Assembly (NCBI GenBank): GCA_022483045.1
Contig: JAKVOA010000002.1
Span: 550,501-614,500 of the forward strand
DNA length: 64,000 bases
Reading direction: 5' to 3'
From: Oscillospiraceae bacterium
GTDB lineage: Bacteria > Bacillota > Clostridia > Oscillospirales > Acutalibacteraceae
Below are positions 8,855 to 17,492 of the stretch, in pieces. The notes below the pieces were generated by a model that was given only the letters and a program-made list of their open reading frames with translations, did no database searches and was not told the DNA's origin. Within the stretch, counting starts at the first letter, position 1; each line of letters begins with the position of its first letter. A program made the position numbers and the translations under genes.

Positions 8855-8886
8855 GCCGGGTGGCCCTGCGGGGCATCCGGCTTTTT
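8855..8886 (+). terminator. Intrinsic terminator after the pseudo-P-type ATPase gene
   Basis: GCCGGGTGGCCC pairs with GGGGCATCCGGC, followed by TTTTT at 8882-8886, 20 bases after the stop codon. Confidence 0.8.
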
Positions 8887-9041
8887 GCTTTTCTGTTTTG
8901 GGTTATACGCAAAGAGAATGGAAAGAATGACTGGGGTAATAAAGTACCGCAGAGGTGGGCAGAAACAATTTGTCATTTTGCCCAAAATAGAGAGGGAAAC
9001 TCTGTGCTGGCTATAGAAATTTCCTAAACGCCTTGCCATAT

Positions 9042-9101
9042 GTAGTAATATGATATATAATTATTGCAATCATTGAATAAATATTTATTAAATATTACTA
9101 C
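9042..9101. repeat. Inverted repeat in the leader of the EF-G-like gene
   Basis: GTAGTAATAT (9042-9051) and ATATTACTAC (9092-9101) are perfect inverted arms with a 40-base AT-rich loop, ending just before the ribosome site of the gene at 9122. It could be a leader hairpin or an operator. Confidence 0.5.
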
Positions 9102-9121
9102 CCGCGAAGGGGGAAAACCAA

Positions 9122-11185
9122 ATGAAACCGTATTCTGCAAAAAACATCTTAAATATCGCGCTGGCAGGCCATTCCGGCGCCGGAAAGACCAGTATCGCCG
9201 AGGCAATGCTCAAACTTTCCGGCGCGACCGACCGCCTGGGCAAAGTCAATGCCGGCAGCACTGTGTGCGACTACGATCCGGAGGAGACCCGCCGCGGGGT
9301 CAGTGTTTCCACTGCGGTAGCGCCGCTGGAGTGGAAAGGTCATAAAATCAACCTGCTCGACGCGCCGGGTCTGTTTGACTTTGCGGGCGCCGCGGCAGAG
9401 GCTGTGCGCGCTGCAGACAGCGTGCTGATTGCTGTCAGCGGACGCGGCGGCGTTTCGGTAGGTACGGAAAAGGCGGTTGCCGCCGCCGACAGCCGCGGCC
9501 TTGCAAAAGTTTTCTTTGTCAACGGCCTGTGCGACGAAAGCGCACGCTTTTACCACGTCTTTGAAGACCTGAAAGCCAGTTTCGGCCCGGCAGTCTGCCC
9601 GGTCGTAGTCCCCTATATCGAAAACGGCCAGGCGAATATTTACATCAATCTGCTGGAGTATAAGGCCTACGACTACGCAAATGGTGCACCGGTTGAGGTG
9701 AAAATGCCCGATATGGGCGACCACCGCCTGCAGGGGCTGCGCACAGCGATTTGTGAAGCGGTTGCTGAAACCAGCGATGAAATGTTTGAAAAGTATTTTT
9801 CTGGTCAGGAATTTACACCGGAAGAAGTTATTGTCGGCGTTTCCCACGGGGTTAAGGCCGGCACCATTATGCCGGTTTTCTGCGGCGATGCACTGCTGAT
9901 GCGCGGCATGGAGCAGTTCTTGGATGGCATCGTCTGGCTGCTGCCCAGTGCACAGGAAAAAGCGGCGGAAATCGGTGCTGATATGAACGGCGACCCAGTA
10001 GAATTGACAGTCAATGAAGATGCGGCTGCTGCGGCAATTTGCTTTAAGACGATTGCGGACCCCTTTGTCGGCAAAGTCAGCTTTTTAAAGTGCATTTCCG
10101 GCAAAGTAGTGCAGGACGGCAGCTTAATTGATATGCGTACCGGGGAAAGCGAACACATCGGCAAAGTGGTGCTGGTGCGCGGCAAAAAGCAGGAGGATAT
10201 GCATGTCATTCCTGCAGGTGATATTGGTGCTGTGCTGAAGCTGTCGGGTGTGGCCACCGGCGATACCCTGTGTGCACCTGCACGCAAAGTGATGCTGGAC
10301 GGTGTCGATTACCCGAATGCACCGCTGCGTATGGCGATTGTGCCTAAGACAAAGGGCGAAGAAGACAAAATCGCGCAGGCTGTTTTCCGCTTGATGGAGG
10401 AAGACCCCACCATTGGCTACGAAAACAATGCTGAAACGCATGAAATGATTATTTCCGGTCTGGGCGAACAGCATTTGGATGTAGTGCTGTCAAAGCTGCA
10501 GAACCGCTATAATGTAGAGGCAACGCTGAAAACCCCGCGTGTGCCTTACCGCGAGACAATCCGCAAGACCGTAAAAGTGCAGGGCCGGCATAAAAAGCAG
10601 ACAGGCGGCCATGGGCAATTTGGCGATGTGTGGATTGAGTTTAGTCCCTGTGACAGTGAGAATATGGTCTTTGATGAAAAGGTCGTAGGCGGCAGTGTAC
10701 CGAAAGGATACTTCCCAGCGGTAGAAAAAGGCCTGCGCGAAAGCATCAGCAAAGGGCCGCTGGCGGGGTACCCGGTAGTTGGTCTGCATGCAACGCTGTA
10801 CGATGGCTCTTATCATCCGGTGGACAGCTCTGAAATGGCCTTTAAAACAGCTGCAGGCATTGCTTACCGGGCAGGTATGCCAAAGGCAGACCCGGTCTTG
10901 CTGGAGCCAATCGGTCAGTTGAAAGCAGCTGTGCCCGACAGCAACATGGGCGATGTGATGGGCGAGGTAAATAAACGCCGTGGCCGTGTGCAGGGCATTG
11001 CCCCCGCACAGACCGGCTACCAGACCATTGAGGCAGAAGTGCCAATGGCTGAAATGGCTGATTTTGCAACCTTCCTGCGTCAGACAACCCAGGGACGCGG
11101 CAGCTATACGTTCGACTTCATTCGGTATGAAGAGTGCCCGCCACAGGTGGCAGAAAAAGTGATTGCTGCCGCGAGCGAAGAATAA
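9122..11185 (+). CDS. Elongation factor G-like GTPase (EF-G2 type)
   Basis: The 687-residue protein has the five-domain EF-G layout: P-loop GHSGAGKTS, G3 DAPGLFDF, domain II, domain III, domain IV starting near KQTGGHGQFGDV, and a C-terminal EF-G domain V (MGDVMGEVNKRRGRVQG). It belongs to the second EF-G-like family of Clostridia rather than the housekeeping fusA. The G4 motif that normally reads NKxD is VNGLCDE here, so the guanine-specificity lysine is missing. A translocation, recycling or stress role is unknown. The ATG follows a GAAGGGGG ribosome site and the gene stands alone. Confidence 0.85.
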   Translation: MKPYSAKNILNIALAGHSGAGKTSIAEAMLKLSGATDRLGKVNAGSTVCDYDPEETRRGVSVSTAVAPLEWKGHKINLLDAPGLFDFAGAAAEAVRAADSVLIAVSGRGGVSVGTEKAVAAADSRGLAKVFFVNGLCDESARFYHVFEDLKASFGPAVCPVVVPYIENGQANIYINLLEYKAYDYANGAPVEVKMPDMGDHRLQGLRTAICEAVAETSDEMFEKYFSGQEFTPEEVIVGVSHGVKAGTIMPVFCGDALLMRGMEQFLDGIVWLLPSAQEKAAEIGADMNGDPVELTVNEDAAAAAICFKTIADPFVGKVSFLKCISGKVVQDGSLIDMRTGESEHIGKVVLVRGKKQEDMHVIPAGDIGAVLKLSGVATGDTLCAPARKVMLDGVDYPNAPLRMAIVPKTKGEEDKIAQAVFRLMEEDPTIGYENNAETHEMIISGLGEQHLDVVLSKLQNRYNVEATLKTPRVPYRETIRKTVKVQGRHKKQTGGHGQFGDVWIEFSPCDSENMVFDEKVVGGSVPKGYFPAVEKGLRESISKGPLAGYPVVGLHATLYDGSYHPVDSSEMAFKTAAGIAYRAGMPKADPVLLEPIGQLKAAVPDSNMGDVMGEVNKRRGRVQGIAPAQTGYQTIEAEVPMAEMADFATFLRQTTQGRGSYTFDFIRYEECPPQVAEKVIAAASEE

Positions 11186-11224
11186 GCATACTTTCTTTGG
11201 CATTTGCCAAACTTCCTCCATAAC

Positions 11225-11266
11225 AAAAGACAGGGCCACCGGAAATTGCCGGCAGCCTTGTCTTTT
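11225..11266. terminator. Bidirectional terminator between EF-G-like gene and ylmC
   Basis: AAAAGACA (11225-11232) pairs with TGTCTTTT (11259-11266), with an inner CCGG/CCGG stem; A and T runs on both sides allow termination in either direction between convergent genes. Confidence 0.75.
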
Positions 11267-11269
11267 ACT

Positions 11270-11590
11270 TTATGCTTTTTTAGGCGGTGTCTCTTTTTCC
11301 GGCTTTACAGGCGGCGCTTTGGTGCGGCTGTGCTGTCGGTTTTCGTGCTGCGGAAACAGCGTATCCACCAAAATAATGTCTTCACCAATCAGGCGGATAT
11401 CCGCCCACGGAATCATGCGGTCATCTTCCCGCCCAAACAGGCCGAAAAAGCGCAGCCTGCCGTAAATGACAAGCGCCGCGACTGAAGCAGTCACGGTGTC
11501 AATCTCTACATCTCCCACATTGCCCAGGCGCACCCCGTCGCGGATATTGATTACCTCTTTGCGATGCAGGTCATACACTCTGCTGTGCAC
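11270..11590 (-). CDS. YlmC/YmxH family sporulation-associated PRC-barrel protein
   Basis: About 106 residues. The N-terminal stretch KEVINIRDGVRLGNVGDVEID and the later FFGLFGREDDRMIPW and IGEDIILVDT are typical of the YlmC/YmxH family, a PRC-barrel family found in spore formers. I chose the GTG at 11590 because GGGGTG lies six bases upstream; the in-frame GTG at 11599 abuts that site. The last 25 residues (KAPPVKPEKETPPKK) form a charged tail not usual for the family. The molecular role is unknown; family members sit near sporulation genes. Confidence 0.8.
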   Translation of the reverse strand: MHSRVYDLHRKEVINIRDGVRLGNVGDVEIDTVTASVAALVIYGRLRFFGLFGREDDRMIPWADIRLIGEDIILVDTLFPQHENRQHSRTKAPPVKPEKETPPKKA

Positions 11591-11654
11591 GCAGATCACC
11601 CCTTATGCAGCTTTACGCAGAGAAGAGAAAAAATATTCCTGTACAGAATGCTTT

Positions 11655-12479
11655 TTAAGCAGTACGGTAAACCACAAGGCTGTGCCGGCCCAGCGCTTCA
11701 TAGCGGCTGTTTACCAGCGGCTTTTTCCAGTAAGTCGGCCCGCTGTCCCCCATGGGGTCCTCGAGCCAGCAGCCATTTGGGTCGTACCCCACCAGCACCA
11801 TGCAGTCTGTATTTTTAGGCCAAAAGCAGGTGCCCCCGGCTGGCATCTGCCAAGAAAGGGCGGCAGCGGGCATGTCCATCTTTTCGGTAGCCCAAAGCAG
11901 TACCGGCTGCCCGGCGGAAACATATTTTTGTATTAGTGTCTCTAAAGAAGTACCGGAAGTATCCTGTGCCTTTAAAAGCGGCGGCAAAAACTGCGCCAAA
12001 GACTGCTTGACCGGCCGTGCAAAACACCCGCCGCTGCCCTTTTTGCGCGGGCTGCCGGCAAAGGATTTTTCCGGATCCGGGCCGGTCAGGGTGCCGCTAA
12101 GCGTCTGCAGCGGCGTTTGGCTTAAAGAACTGACCACATTGTCAAGTCCGGCGGGAATACCCCAATAGTGCAGCAGCATCAGTTCGCTGACAGCTTCGGT
12201 GCCATAGGGCAGCACCTTTTTGGCACTGCAGTAGGGCAGCCACAGCTGCAGGGAAATCGGCGCTTTGCCTGTGCCTTGCAAGGAAGAAGAAGTCGGCGGC
12301 AGCGCACAGGCACAGGCGAACCCGACTGCCCCAAAGCCAAGTGCCCCGGCCACAACAAGACTTAAAATCTTTTTCCGCAGATGTACGGCGCGCTCTTTTG
12401 GCGAGCAGCGGCAGCCCCGGTATGGCAGCCTTTTTCTTTCAGCTATTTTTTTCCGCAGCAGCGCGCAAGCGTTTTGCAT
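11655..12479 (-). CDS. C39-like papain-fold protein lacking catalytic residues
   Basis: The 274-residue protein starts at the ATG at 12479, preceded by GGAG nine bases away. After a basic cytoplasmic stretch there is one membrane anchor (SLVVAGALGFGAVGFACAC). The exported part resembles the C39_2 peptidase-like domain: LPYGTEAVSELMLLHYWG aligns with the family's PTGCE-A-MLL-YYG motif, and TDCMVLVGYDPNGCWLEDPMG with the HCVVLVGYD motif. The expected cysteine is threonine and the expected histidine is aspartate, so peptidase activity is unlikely. It may be a binding protein at the cell surface. The gene is monocistronic and converges with nothing nearby. Confidence 0.7.
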   Translation of the reverse strand: MQNACALLRKKIAERKRLPYRGCRCSPKERAVHLRKKILSLVVAGALGFGAVGFACACALPPTSSSLQGTGKAPISLQLWLPYCSAKKVLPYGTEAVSELMLLHYWGIPAGLDNVVSSLSQTPLQTLSGTLTGPDPEKSFAGSPRKKGSGGCFARPVKQSLAQFLPPLLKAQDTSGTSLETLIQKYVSAGQPVLLWATEKMDMPAAALSWQMPAGGTCFWPKNTDCMVLVGYDPNGCWLEDPMGDSGPTYWKKPLVNSRYEALGRHSLVVYRTA

Positions 12480-12674
12480 GTTTATCAACTCCTGCCGCTA
12501 TTTTACGTTGTTTTCCAAAAGAAGCAGGGCTGTTCCTGTCGAATGCACAAAAAAGAGTTTGTCCCTTTTGGCGGGCGGCTGTATAAACTCATTTTATAAT
12601 TAAAATTGTGTTTACAAATATTATAAATAAATATATAATATGTTTATGATATTACGAGAAAGAGGTAAAAAGCG

Positions 12675-13418
12675 TTGAGCAGCAAAGAAGAAACGATAGA
12701 AGAATTGGCAGCCGGAGTTGCACACAGGGAAGACGGCGCGCTGGTCTGCCTCTGCTGTGGGAAAGTCTTTGCACCGGACGAGATCTTTCCGGCAGACGGC
12801 AGGTTTTACACCGCAGCGCGCGCGGCAGCTCTGCATGTGCAGCAGATGCACCCCAGCCGCTTTCAGGAATTCGTCAGTGCAAATGCCCGCAGCCTTTCCA
12901 TAACAGAAAATCAGAAAGAACTGCTGCAGCTTTTCCATGATGGTGTGCCTGACAGCGAGATTGCAAAGCAGCTGCACATTTCGCAGTCCACTGTGCGGCA
13001 TCAGCGCTTTCGCTTTCGAGAAAAAGCAAAAAACGCCAAGCTTTACCTTGCAGTGTGGAAAATGGCGGAAAAAGGGAAGATAGAGCAGCAGGCTGAGCTT
13101 TTGCCTGTACATAAGGGGGCAAAAATGGTGGATGACCGCTATGCAGTTACAAAGGAGGAATATGAGACAATTCTGGAAAATGTCTTTGAAAGCCAGAATC
13201 CGCTGAAGCTGAAAGTGTTTTCTTCTAAAGAAAAGAAGAAAATTGTGATTTTGCACCGGCTGGCAGAAGAATTTGAGCCGGGGCGCCAATACACCGAGAA
13301 AGAGGTTAATCGGATTTTGGGCAGTGTGGATGAGGATTACGCAATGCTGCGGCGATATTTGGTAGAGTACGGTTACCTTGGCCGCACCAGGGATTGTAGC
13401 AGATATTGGCGCAAATGA
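12675..13418 (+). CDS. DUF2087 family transcriptional regulator with LuxR-type HTH
   Basis: The 247-residue protein begins at TTG 12675 with AGAGG nine bases upstream. An N-terminal CLCCGKVF motif and a His-x-x-x-His (HVQQMHP) suggest a small zinc-binding module. Residues about 75-110 form a helix-turn-helix of LuxR type (DSEIAKQLHISQSTVRHQ). The C-terminal third is the DUF2087 domain (REYTEKEVNRIL-like GRQYTEKEVNRILGSVDEDYAMLRRYLVEYGYLxR). It is a predicted DNA-binding regulator with unknown targets. It is divergent from the C39-like gene, which might be one of them. Confidence 0.82.
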   Translation: MSSKEETIEELAAGVAHREDGALVCLCCGKVFAPDEIFPADGRFYTAARAAALHVQQMHPSRFQEFVSANARSLSITENQKELLQLFHDGVPDSEIAKQLHISQSTVRHQRFRFREKAKNAKLYLAVWKMAEKGKIEQQAELLPVHKGAKMVDDRYAVTKEEYETILENVFESQNPLKLKVFSSKEKKKIVILHRLAEEFEPGRQYTEKEVNRILGSVDEDYAMLRRYLVEYGYLGRTRDCSRYWRK

Positions 13419-13437
13419 TTTTTTGAGACAGACAACA

Positions 13438-13476
13438 AACGGGACTCTCTGCACAATCCATGCAGAGAGCCCCGTT
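13438..13476. terminator. Hairpin between convergent DUF2087 and GT39 genes
   Basis: AACGGGACTCTCTGCA (13438-13453) pairs with TGCAGAGAG plus CCCGTT (13461-13476). The stem is strong, the T-runs are weak on both sides, so it is a probable bidirectional terminator. Confidence 0.6.
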
Positions 13477-13510
13477 CGCATATGATTTCTGTTGTCAGTT
13501 TACAGCGCTA

Positions 13511-16456
13511 TCATTTTGAAAATAGGTAGAGCGTACCGGAACTCTTTCCGGAAGTGGAAGAAGAGCTGCTGTAGGCGCTGGAGTCAATCTTCTTCGCATT
13601 TTTTGTTACATAAGAAGTAATCTCACTGTTTGAGGTTCCGCCGCCTTCATCAGATACCAGGAAGTAAGTGATTTTTCCTTCTGCAACCAAAGATTTCAGC
13701 TTTGTCAGTGTCAGCGAGTTATCGCTGCCGAGGAAGCCACCATAGGCATAACAGGGCAGCCCTGTGTCAATAATGAGCTGCGCAATGGTATCAGAGCGGC
13801 AGGCGGTCAGCAGAAAACTGCCTTGTTTGTAGTTCTTCTTCAGGTAAGTTTCCAGCCCGCTGTCTGTAAAGGATTCGCCGCCAGAAGTGCCGCCCTGCTG
13901 GCCGTTAGTGCCGTTGCCGGGTGCCTGCCCATTAGGCATTTGACCGGACTGGCTGCTGGAAGAGGAAGTGCCGCCCTGCTGGCCGTTAGTGCCGTTGCCG
14001 GGCACCTGTCCGCTGGGCATTTGACCGGACTGGCTGCTGGAAGAGGAGGTGCCGCCCTGCTGGCCGTTAGTACCGTTGCCGGGCGCCTGCCCATTAGGCA
14101 TTTGACCGGACTGGCTGCTGGAAGAGGAGGTGCCGCCCTGCTGGCCGTTAGTGCCGTTGCCGGGCGCCTGTCCGCTGGGCATTTGACCGGACTGGCTGCT
14201 GGAAGAGGAGGTGCCGCCCTGCTGGCCGTTAGTACCGTTGCCGGGCGCCTGTCCGCTGGGCATTTGACCGGACTGGCTGCTGGAAGAGGAGGTGCCGCCC
14301 TGCTGGCCGTTAGTGCCGTTGCCGGGTGCCTGCCCATTAGGCATTTGACCGGACTGGCTGCTGGAAGAGGAGGTACCGCCCTGCTGGCCGTTAGTGCCGT
14401 TGCCGGGCGCCTGTCCGCTGGGCATTTGACCGGACTGCGTGCCGCCCATGCCGCCGGAGGCTGTGTTACTCGGCCCAGCAGTTGGAATAGTTGCATTCGG
14501 TGGAGTTTGTACAGGGGTCCATGCCCAATAGGCGCTGCCGGCCATTAGAGAGACCGCCAGAAGTACACATGCCGAGCGCAGAAACACTTTTTTGGGGGAA
14601 AGCCAATGCATTGCCAGCAGCACTGCTCCTACAATGCACGGAACCAAAATAAGTGGTGCCAGCCATGCAGAAACGGAAGAATACTGTAAAACGTAAAGGA
14701 AAGAAATCAGAATGTTGATAAACAGTGACGCCAACAACAGCCATGGGCGCAGAGTGTTCAGTGTTAATTTCCGCTTTGGCTTTGCAGGAGTGGTGTCCTG
14801 GGGTGTTTCAGTGCCGGGGACTGCCGTATTTGCTGCGGAAGGAGGCACAGCAGATAGAAGTGCCTGCTTCGCCGCTGCTTTTTTGGTGGTGCGGCGGGCG
14901 GCAAAGAAACGGTAAAGCTGCCACAAACCTACGCCGCTCAGGACAGCAACCGGTGGTGCAATCATGCACAGATAGTAGGCGTGGAAGAATCCGGCAAAGC
15001 TAAAGAATCCGGCGGCTGTAAGCAGCCACATACCCCAGAAAACCAGATTGCGCTGTGCAGGGTCCTTTTTCTTCAGGCCTTTTTTGCGCAGGCCCAGTAC
15101 ACAGGCTGCGGCTGCGAACAGAAGCAGCCAGCTGCCCTGTCCATACAATTCAGTATTCCATAGGCGAAGCGGAGAAGCAGAGCCGAGGCTGTTGACATTG
15201 TTGCCGCCGCCTTGTTTTCCGCCTGTCTGCTGCATACCCTGCTGTGTGTTTCCACTTTGCGGGCCGCCTTGCTGCCCGGTGCTGCCGGAACTGCTACCAG
15301 AATTTGTGCCCGCCGGTGCAGTCGGCTGCTGTGCAGCTGTACTGCCAGAACTTGTGCTGCTTGTACTGGAAGCAGTACCTGAGGAAGTACCTGAACTGGT
15401 ACCGGAAGAAGTGCCCGCTGGCGCAGTTGGCTGCTGTGCGGCGATGGTCGTAGAGCCGCTGACAACAGCACTGCCAGAACTTGTGCTGCTTGTACTGGAA
15501 GCAGTACCCGAGGAAGTACCCGAACTGCTACCGGAAGAGGTGCCAGAGCCTTGAGTTGCGCCGGTGCTGCCGTCGGACTTTCCACCCTGTGCTCCCTGCA
15601 TACCGGAAGGCGCGGTGCCTTGAGTACCACCACCGCCGCCGCTGCCGGTCAGCCGCTCTATGCCGTTATGGCCAAAGACCAGTTCCAGTTCTGAATTATT
15701 GCTGGTGCTGTCCACATAGGGGCGCTGAGAGGCGGGTGTCAGGTCGACCACGGTGATCCATGAAAACGAAACAGCCAGCATGACCGCTGTTGCCAGTGCG
15801 CCCGCAGCAAAGCGTTTCCATACTTTTCCCTTTGAAAAAATCAGGTAAGTGACTACGACCGCAGGCACAATCAGATAAGCCTGCAGCATCTTCACATTGA
15901 AGCCGAGGCCGATGAGCACCCCGCAGACGATAAGCCACCGCCATTTGCCGGTGTCGATGGATTTCATCAGGAACCACACTGCTAAAAGCAGCCAGAAAAT
16001 CAGCTGCATGTCGATGGTGCTGTTGCGGGAAACCAGCACTACGGCGGGGGTCAGTGCAAAGATAAAGGCCGCTGCCAAACCGGCATTTTTGTGAAAAAAG
16101 CGGCTGGTCAGCAGGTAAATTAGAAGACAGGAAAGTGTTCCCGCCACTGCCTGCGGCAGCAGCATGGCCCACCCGCTGTAGCCAAACACTTTGCACGAAA
16201 GTGCCTGCATCCACAGCCCCAGGGGCGGTTTGTCGACGCTGACCATGCCGGCGGGGTCAAAGCTGACAAAGAAAAAATTGTGCCAGCTTTGTGTCATACT
16301 TTTTATACAGGCCGCATAGTACGCATTGCAGGTGCCGTTTTTCCCTATATTCCAAAAATTCATAAAGAAAGAGAGGGCTAGGATTCCTATTAGAATCCAT
16401 AAAGAAGGCCCGGCCTTACGGGCCTTTTCTTTCGCCTGCAGAATAGTTTGCTTCAT
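13511..16456 (-). CDS. GT39/ArnT-like membrane glycosyltransferase with large Gly/Ser-rich repeats
   Basis: The 981-residue polytopic protein belongs to the dolichyl-phosphate-mannose/ArnT family, which moves a sugar from a polyprenyl phosphate to an acceptor outside the membrane. The N-terminus shows the family signature: YYAACIKSMTQSWHNFFFVS and VDKPPLGLWMQ. Two low-complexity insertions are present: a Ser/Thr/Gly stretch near residues 280-420 in an extracytoplasmic loop, and seven copies of a 27-residue Gln/Gly/Ser repeat near residues 667-857. A folded C-terminal domain follows (LSLTKLKSL, ITYFLVSDEGGG). Such low-complexity linkers are common in Clostridial members. An AGGAGGAATC site precedes the ATG. 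The acceptor is unknown. Confidence 0.85.
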   Translation of the reverse strand: MKQTILQAKEKARKAGPSLWILIGILALSFFMNFWNIGKNGTCNAYYAACIKSMTQSWHNFFFVSFDPAGMVSVDKPPLGLWMQALSCKVFGYSGWAMLLPQAVAGTLSCLLIYLLTSRFFHKNAGLAAAFIFALTPAVVLVSRNSTIDMQLIFWLLLAVWFLMKSIDTGKWRWLIVCGVLIGLGFNVKMLQAYLIVPAVVVTYLIFSKGKVWKRFAAGALATAVMLAVSFSWITVVDLTPASQRPYVDSTSNNSELELVFGHNGIERLTGSGGGGGTQGTAPSGMQGAQGGKSDGSTGATQGSGTSSGSSSGTSSGTASSTSSTSSGSAVVSGSTTIAAQQPTAPAGTSSGTSSGTSSGTASSTSSTSSGSTAAQQPTAPAGTNSGSSSGSTGQQGGPQSGNTQQGMQQTGGKQGGGNNVNSLGSASPLRLWNTELYGQGSWLLLFAAAACVLGLRKKGLKKKDPAQRNLVFWGMWLLTAAGFFSFAGFFHAYYLCMIAPPVAVLSGVGLWQLYRFFAARRTTKKAAAKQALLSAVPPSAANTAVPGTETPQDTTPAKPKRKLTLNTLRPWLLLASLFINILISFLYVLQYSSVSAWLAPLILVPCIVGAVLLAMHWLSPKKVFLRSACVLLAVSLMAGSAYWAWTPVQTPPNATIPTAGPSNTASGGMGGTQSGQMPSGQAPGNGTNGQQGGTSSSSSQSGQMPNGQAPGNGTNGQQGGTSSSSSQSGQMPSGQAPGNGTNGQQGGTSSSSSQSGQMPSGQAPGNGTNGQQGGTSSSSSQSGQMPNGQAPGNGTNGQQGGTSSSSSQSGQMPSGQVPGNGTNGQQGGTSSSSSQSGQMPNGQAPGNGTNGQQGGTSGGESFTDSGLETYLKKNYKQGSFLLTACRSDTIAQLIIDTGLPCYAYGGFLGSDNSLTLTKLKSLVAEGKITYFLVSDEGGGTSNSEITSYVTKNAKKIDSSAYSSSSSTSGKSSGTLYLFSK
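13887..14453 (-). repeat. Seven 81-bp in-frame tandem repeats
   Basis: Copies begin at 13887 and every 81 bases to 14373. Each encodes 27 residues containing SQSGQMP(N/S)GQ and GNGTNGQQGG. Variants alternate between PNGQ and PSGQ. They lie in the extracytoplasmic C-terminal linker of the GT39 protein. Confidence 0.9.
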
Positions 16457-16579
16457 GCAGATTCCTCCTGCGAAAAATTTTGTAGCAGCCGCGTGCGGCT
16501 GTCGCTGTATTTTATCGTAAGAGTGCTGCGTGACTGTTTGCTGAACATTAGAAGAAACTTAAGATAAACTTTATCGCAG

Positions 16580-17350
16580 TCATAGGTCTTTTTTTACTTT
16601 TTGCAGGGCGGCTTTCTCCAGCCGCGAAACCTGCGCCTGACTAATGCCGATTTCTTTTGCAACCTCCATCTGTGTCTTTCCCTGAAAGAAGCGCATGGAA
16701 AGAATGTGTTTTTCCCGGTCCGATAAATCGCGGATAGCCTGCTTAAGCACAATTTCGTCAATCCAGTTGTTGTCATCGTTGTTGTCGCCGACCTGGTCCA
16801 TCACGTAAATGGTGTCGCCGCCATCGGAAAAGACAGGCTCATACAGCGAAACGGGGTCTACAATCGACTCCAGTGCCATGACAACATCTGCCCTGTCGAT
16901 ACCCAAAATCTTTGCCAGCTCGTCAGTTGTGGGTTCACGGTCGTGTTCGGCGGTAAAGGCCTCTTTTGCTTTCATTGCCTTATAGGCGGTATCGCGCAGG
17001 GAACGCGATACGCGAATGGAATTGTTGTCGCGCAGGTAGCGGCGGATTTCCCCGATAATCATGGGTACGCCATAGGTCGAAAACTTGACTCCCTGGCTGA
17101 TGTCAAAGTGATCAATTGCTTTCATAAGGCCGATGCACCCTACCTGAAACAGGTCGTCCAGGTTTTCGCCGCGGTTTGTAAAGCGCTGAATGACGCTAAG
17201 CACCAGGCGCAGATTGCCGCTGATGAGTTCATCGCGTGCGTGCGGGTCGCCCGCATGCATTTTGCGCAGCAGGTCCATTTTTTCTGCCTCGGTCAGTACT
17301 TTGAGTTTGGAAGTATTCACCCCGCAGATTTCTACTTTATTGTTCTGCAT
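16580..17350 (-). CDS. sigG: RNA polymerase sporulation sigma factor SigG
   Basis: This forespore-specific sigma factor has about 256 residues. The opening NKVEICGVNTSKL is the SigG signature, followed by region 2 (LVLSVIQRF, DDLFQVGCIGLMKAIDHFD, KFSTYGVPMIIGEIRRYLR) and region 4 (FFQGKTQMEVAKEIGISQAQ). It directs late forespore genes after engulfment and marks the host as a spore former. AGGAG lies seven bases before the ATG at 17350 and four before the ATG at 17353, so I prefer 17350. A promoter resembling the SigF/SigG consensus lies just upstream, as expected for autoregulation. Confidence 0.96.
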   Translation of the reverse strand: MQNNKVEICGVNTSKLKVLTEAEKMDLLRKMHAGDPHARDELISGNLRLVLSVIQRFTNRGENLDDLFQVGCIGLMKAIDHFDISQGVKFSTYGVPMIIGEIRRYLRDNNSIRVSRSLRDTAYKAMKAKEAFTAEHDREPTTDELAKILGIDRADVVMALESIVDPVSLYEPVFSDGGDTIYVMDQVGDNNDDNNWIDEIVLKQAIRDLSDREKHILSMRFFQGKTQMEVAKEIGISQAQVSRLEKAALQKVKKDL

Positions 17351-17371
17351 CATACCGCTCCTTTCCAGTTG

Positions 17372-17401
17372 CAGTATGGCCGTTTTGGAGTGGCAGTATG
17401 C
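17372..17401 (-). promoter_or_regulatory. Candidate SigF/SigG-type promoter of sigG
   Basis: On the minus strand GCATA (17401-17397), an 18-base spacer and CATACTG (17378-17372) match the known SigG pattern GMATR-N18-CATnMTA at all but the last base. The start site would fall next to the ribosome site, giving a very short leader. Confidence 0.4.
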
Positions 17402-17492
17402 GGGGAAGACCGGTTGCTTCCAGAAAGTGGATATGATATACTATTGAGGCAATATGATAAAATTAGAGTACTATGCGGAAGAGGAGAAATCT

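Noticed and set aside
5015-14453. CRISPR-like regular repeats
   Set aside because: All three arrays are in-frame coding tandem repeats with no unique spacers and no cas genes nearby.
13823-14548. Plus-strand open frame over the GT39 repeats
   Set aside because: Same artefact from the 81-bp repeats; no ribosome site and no recognisable protein.
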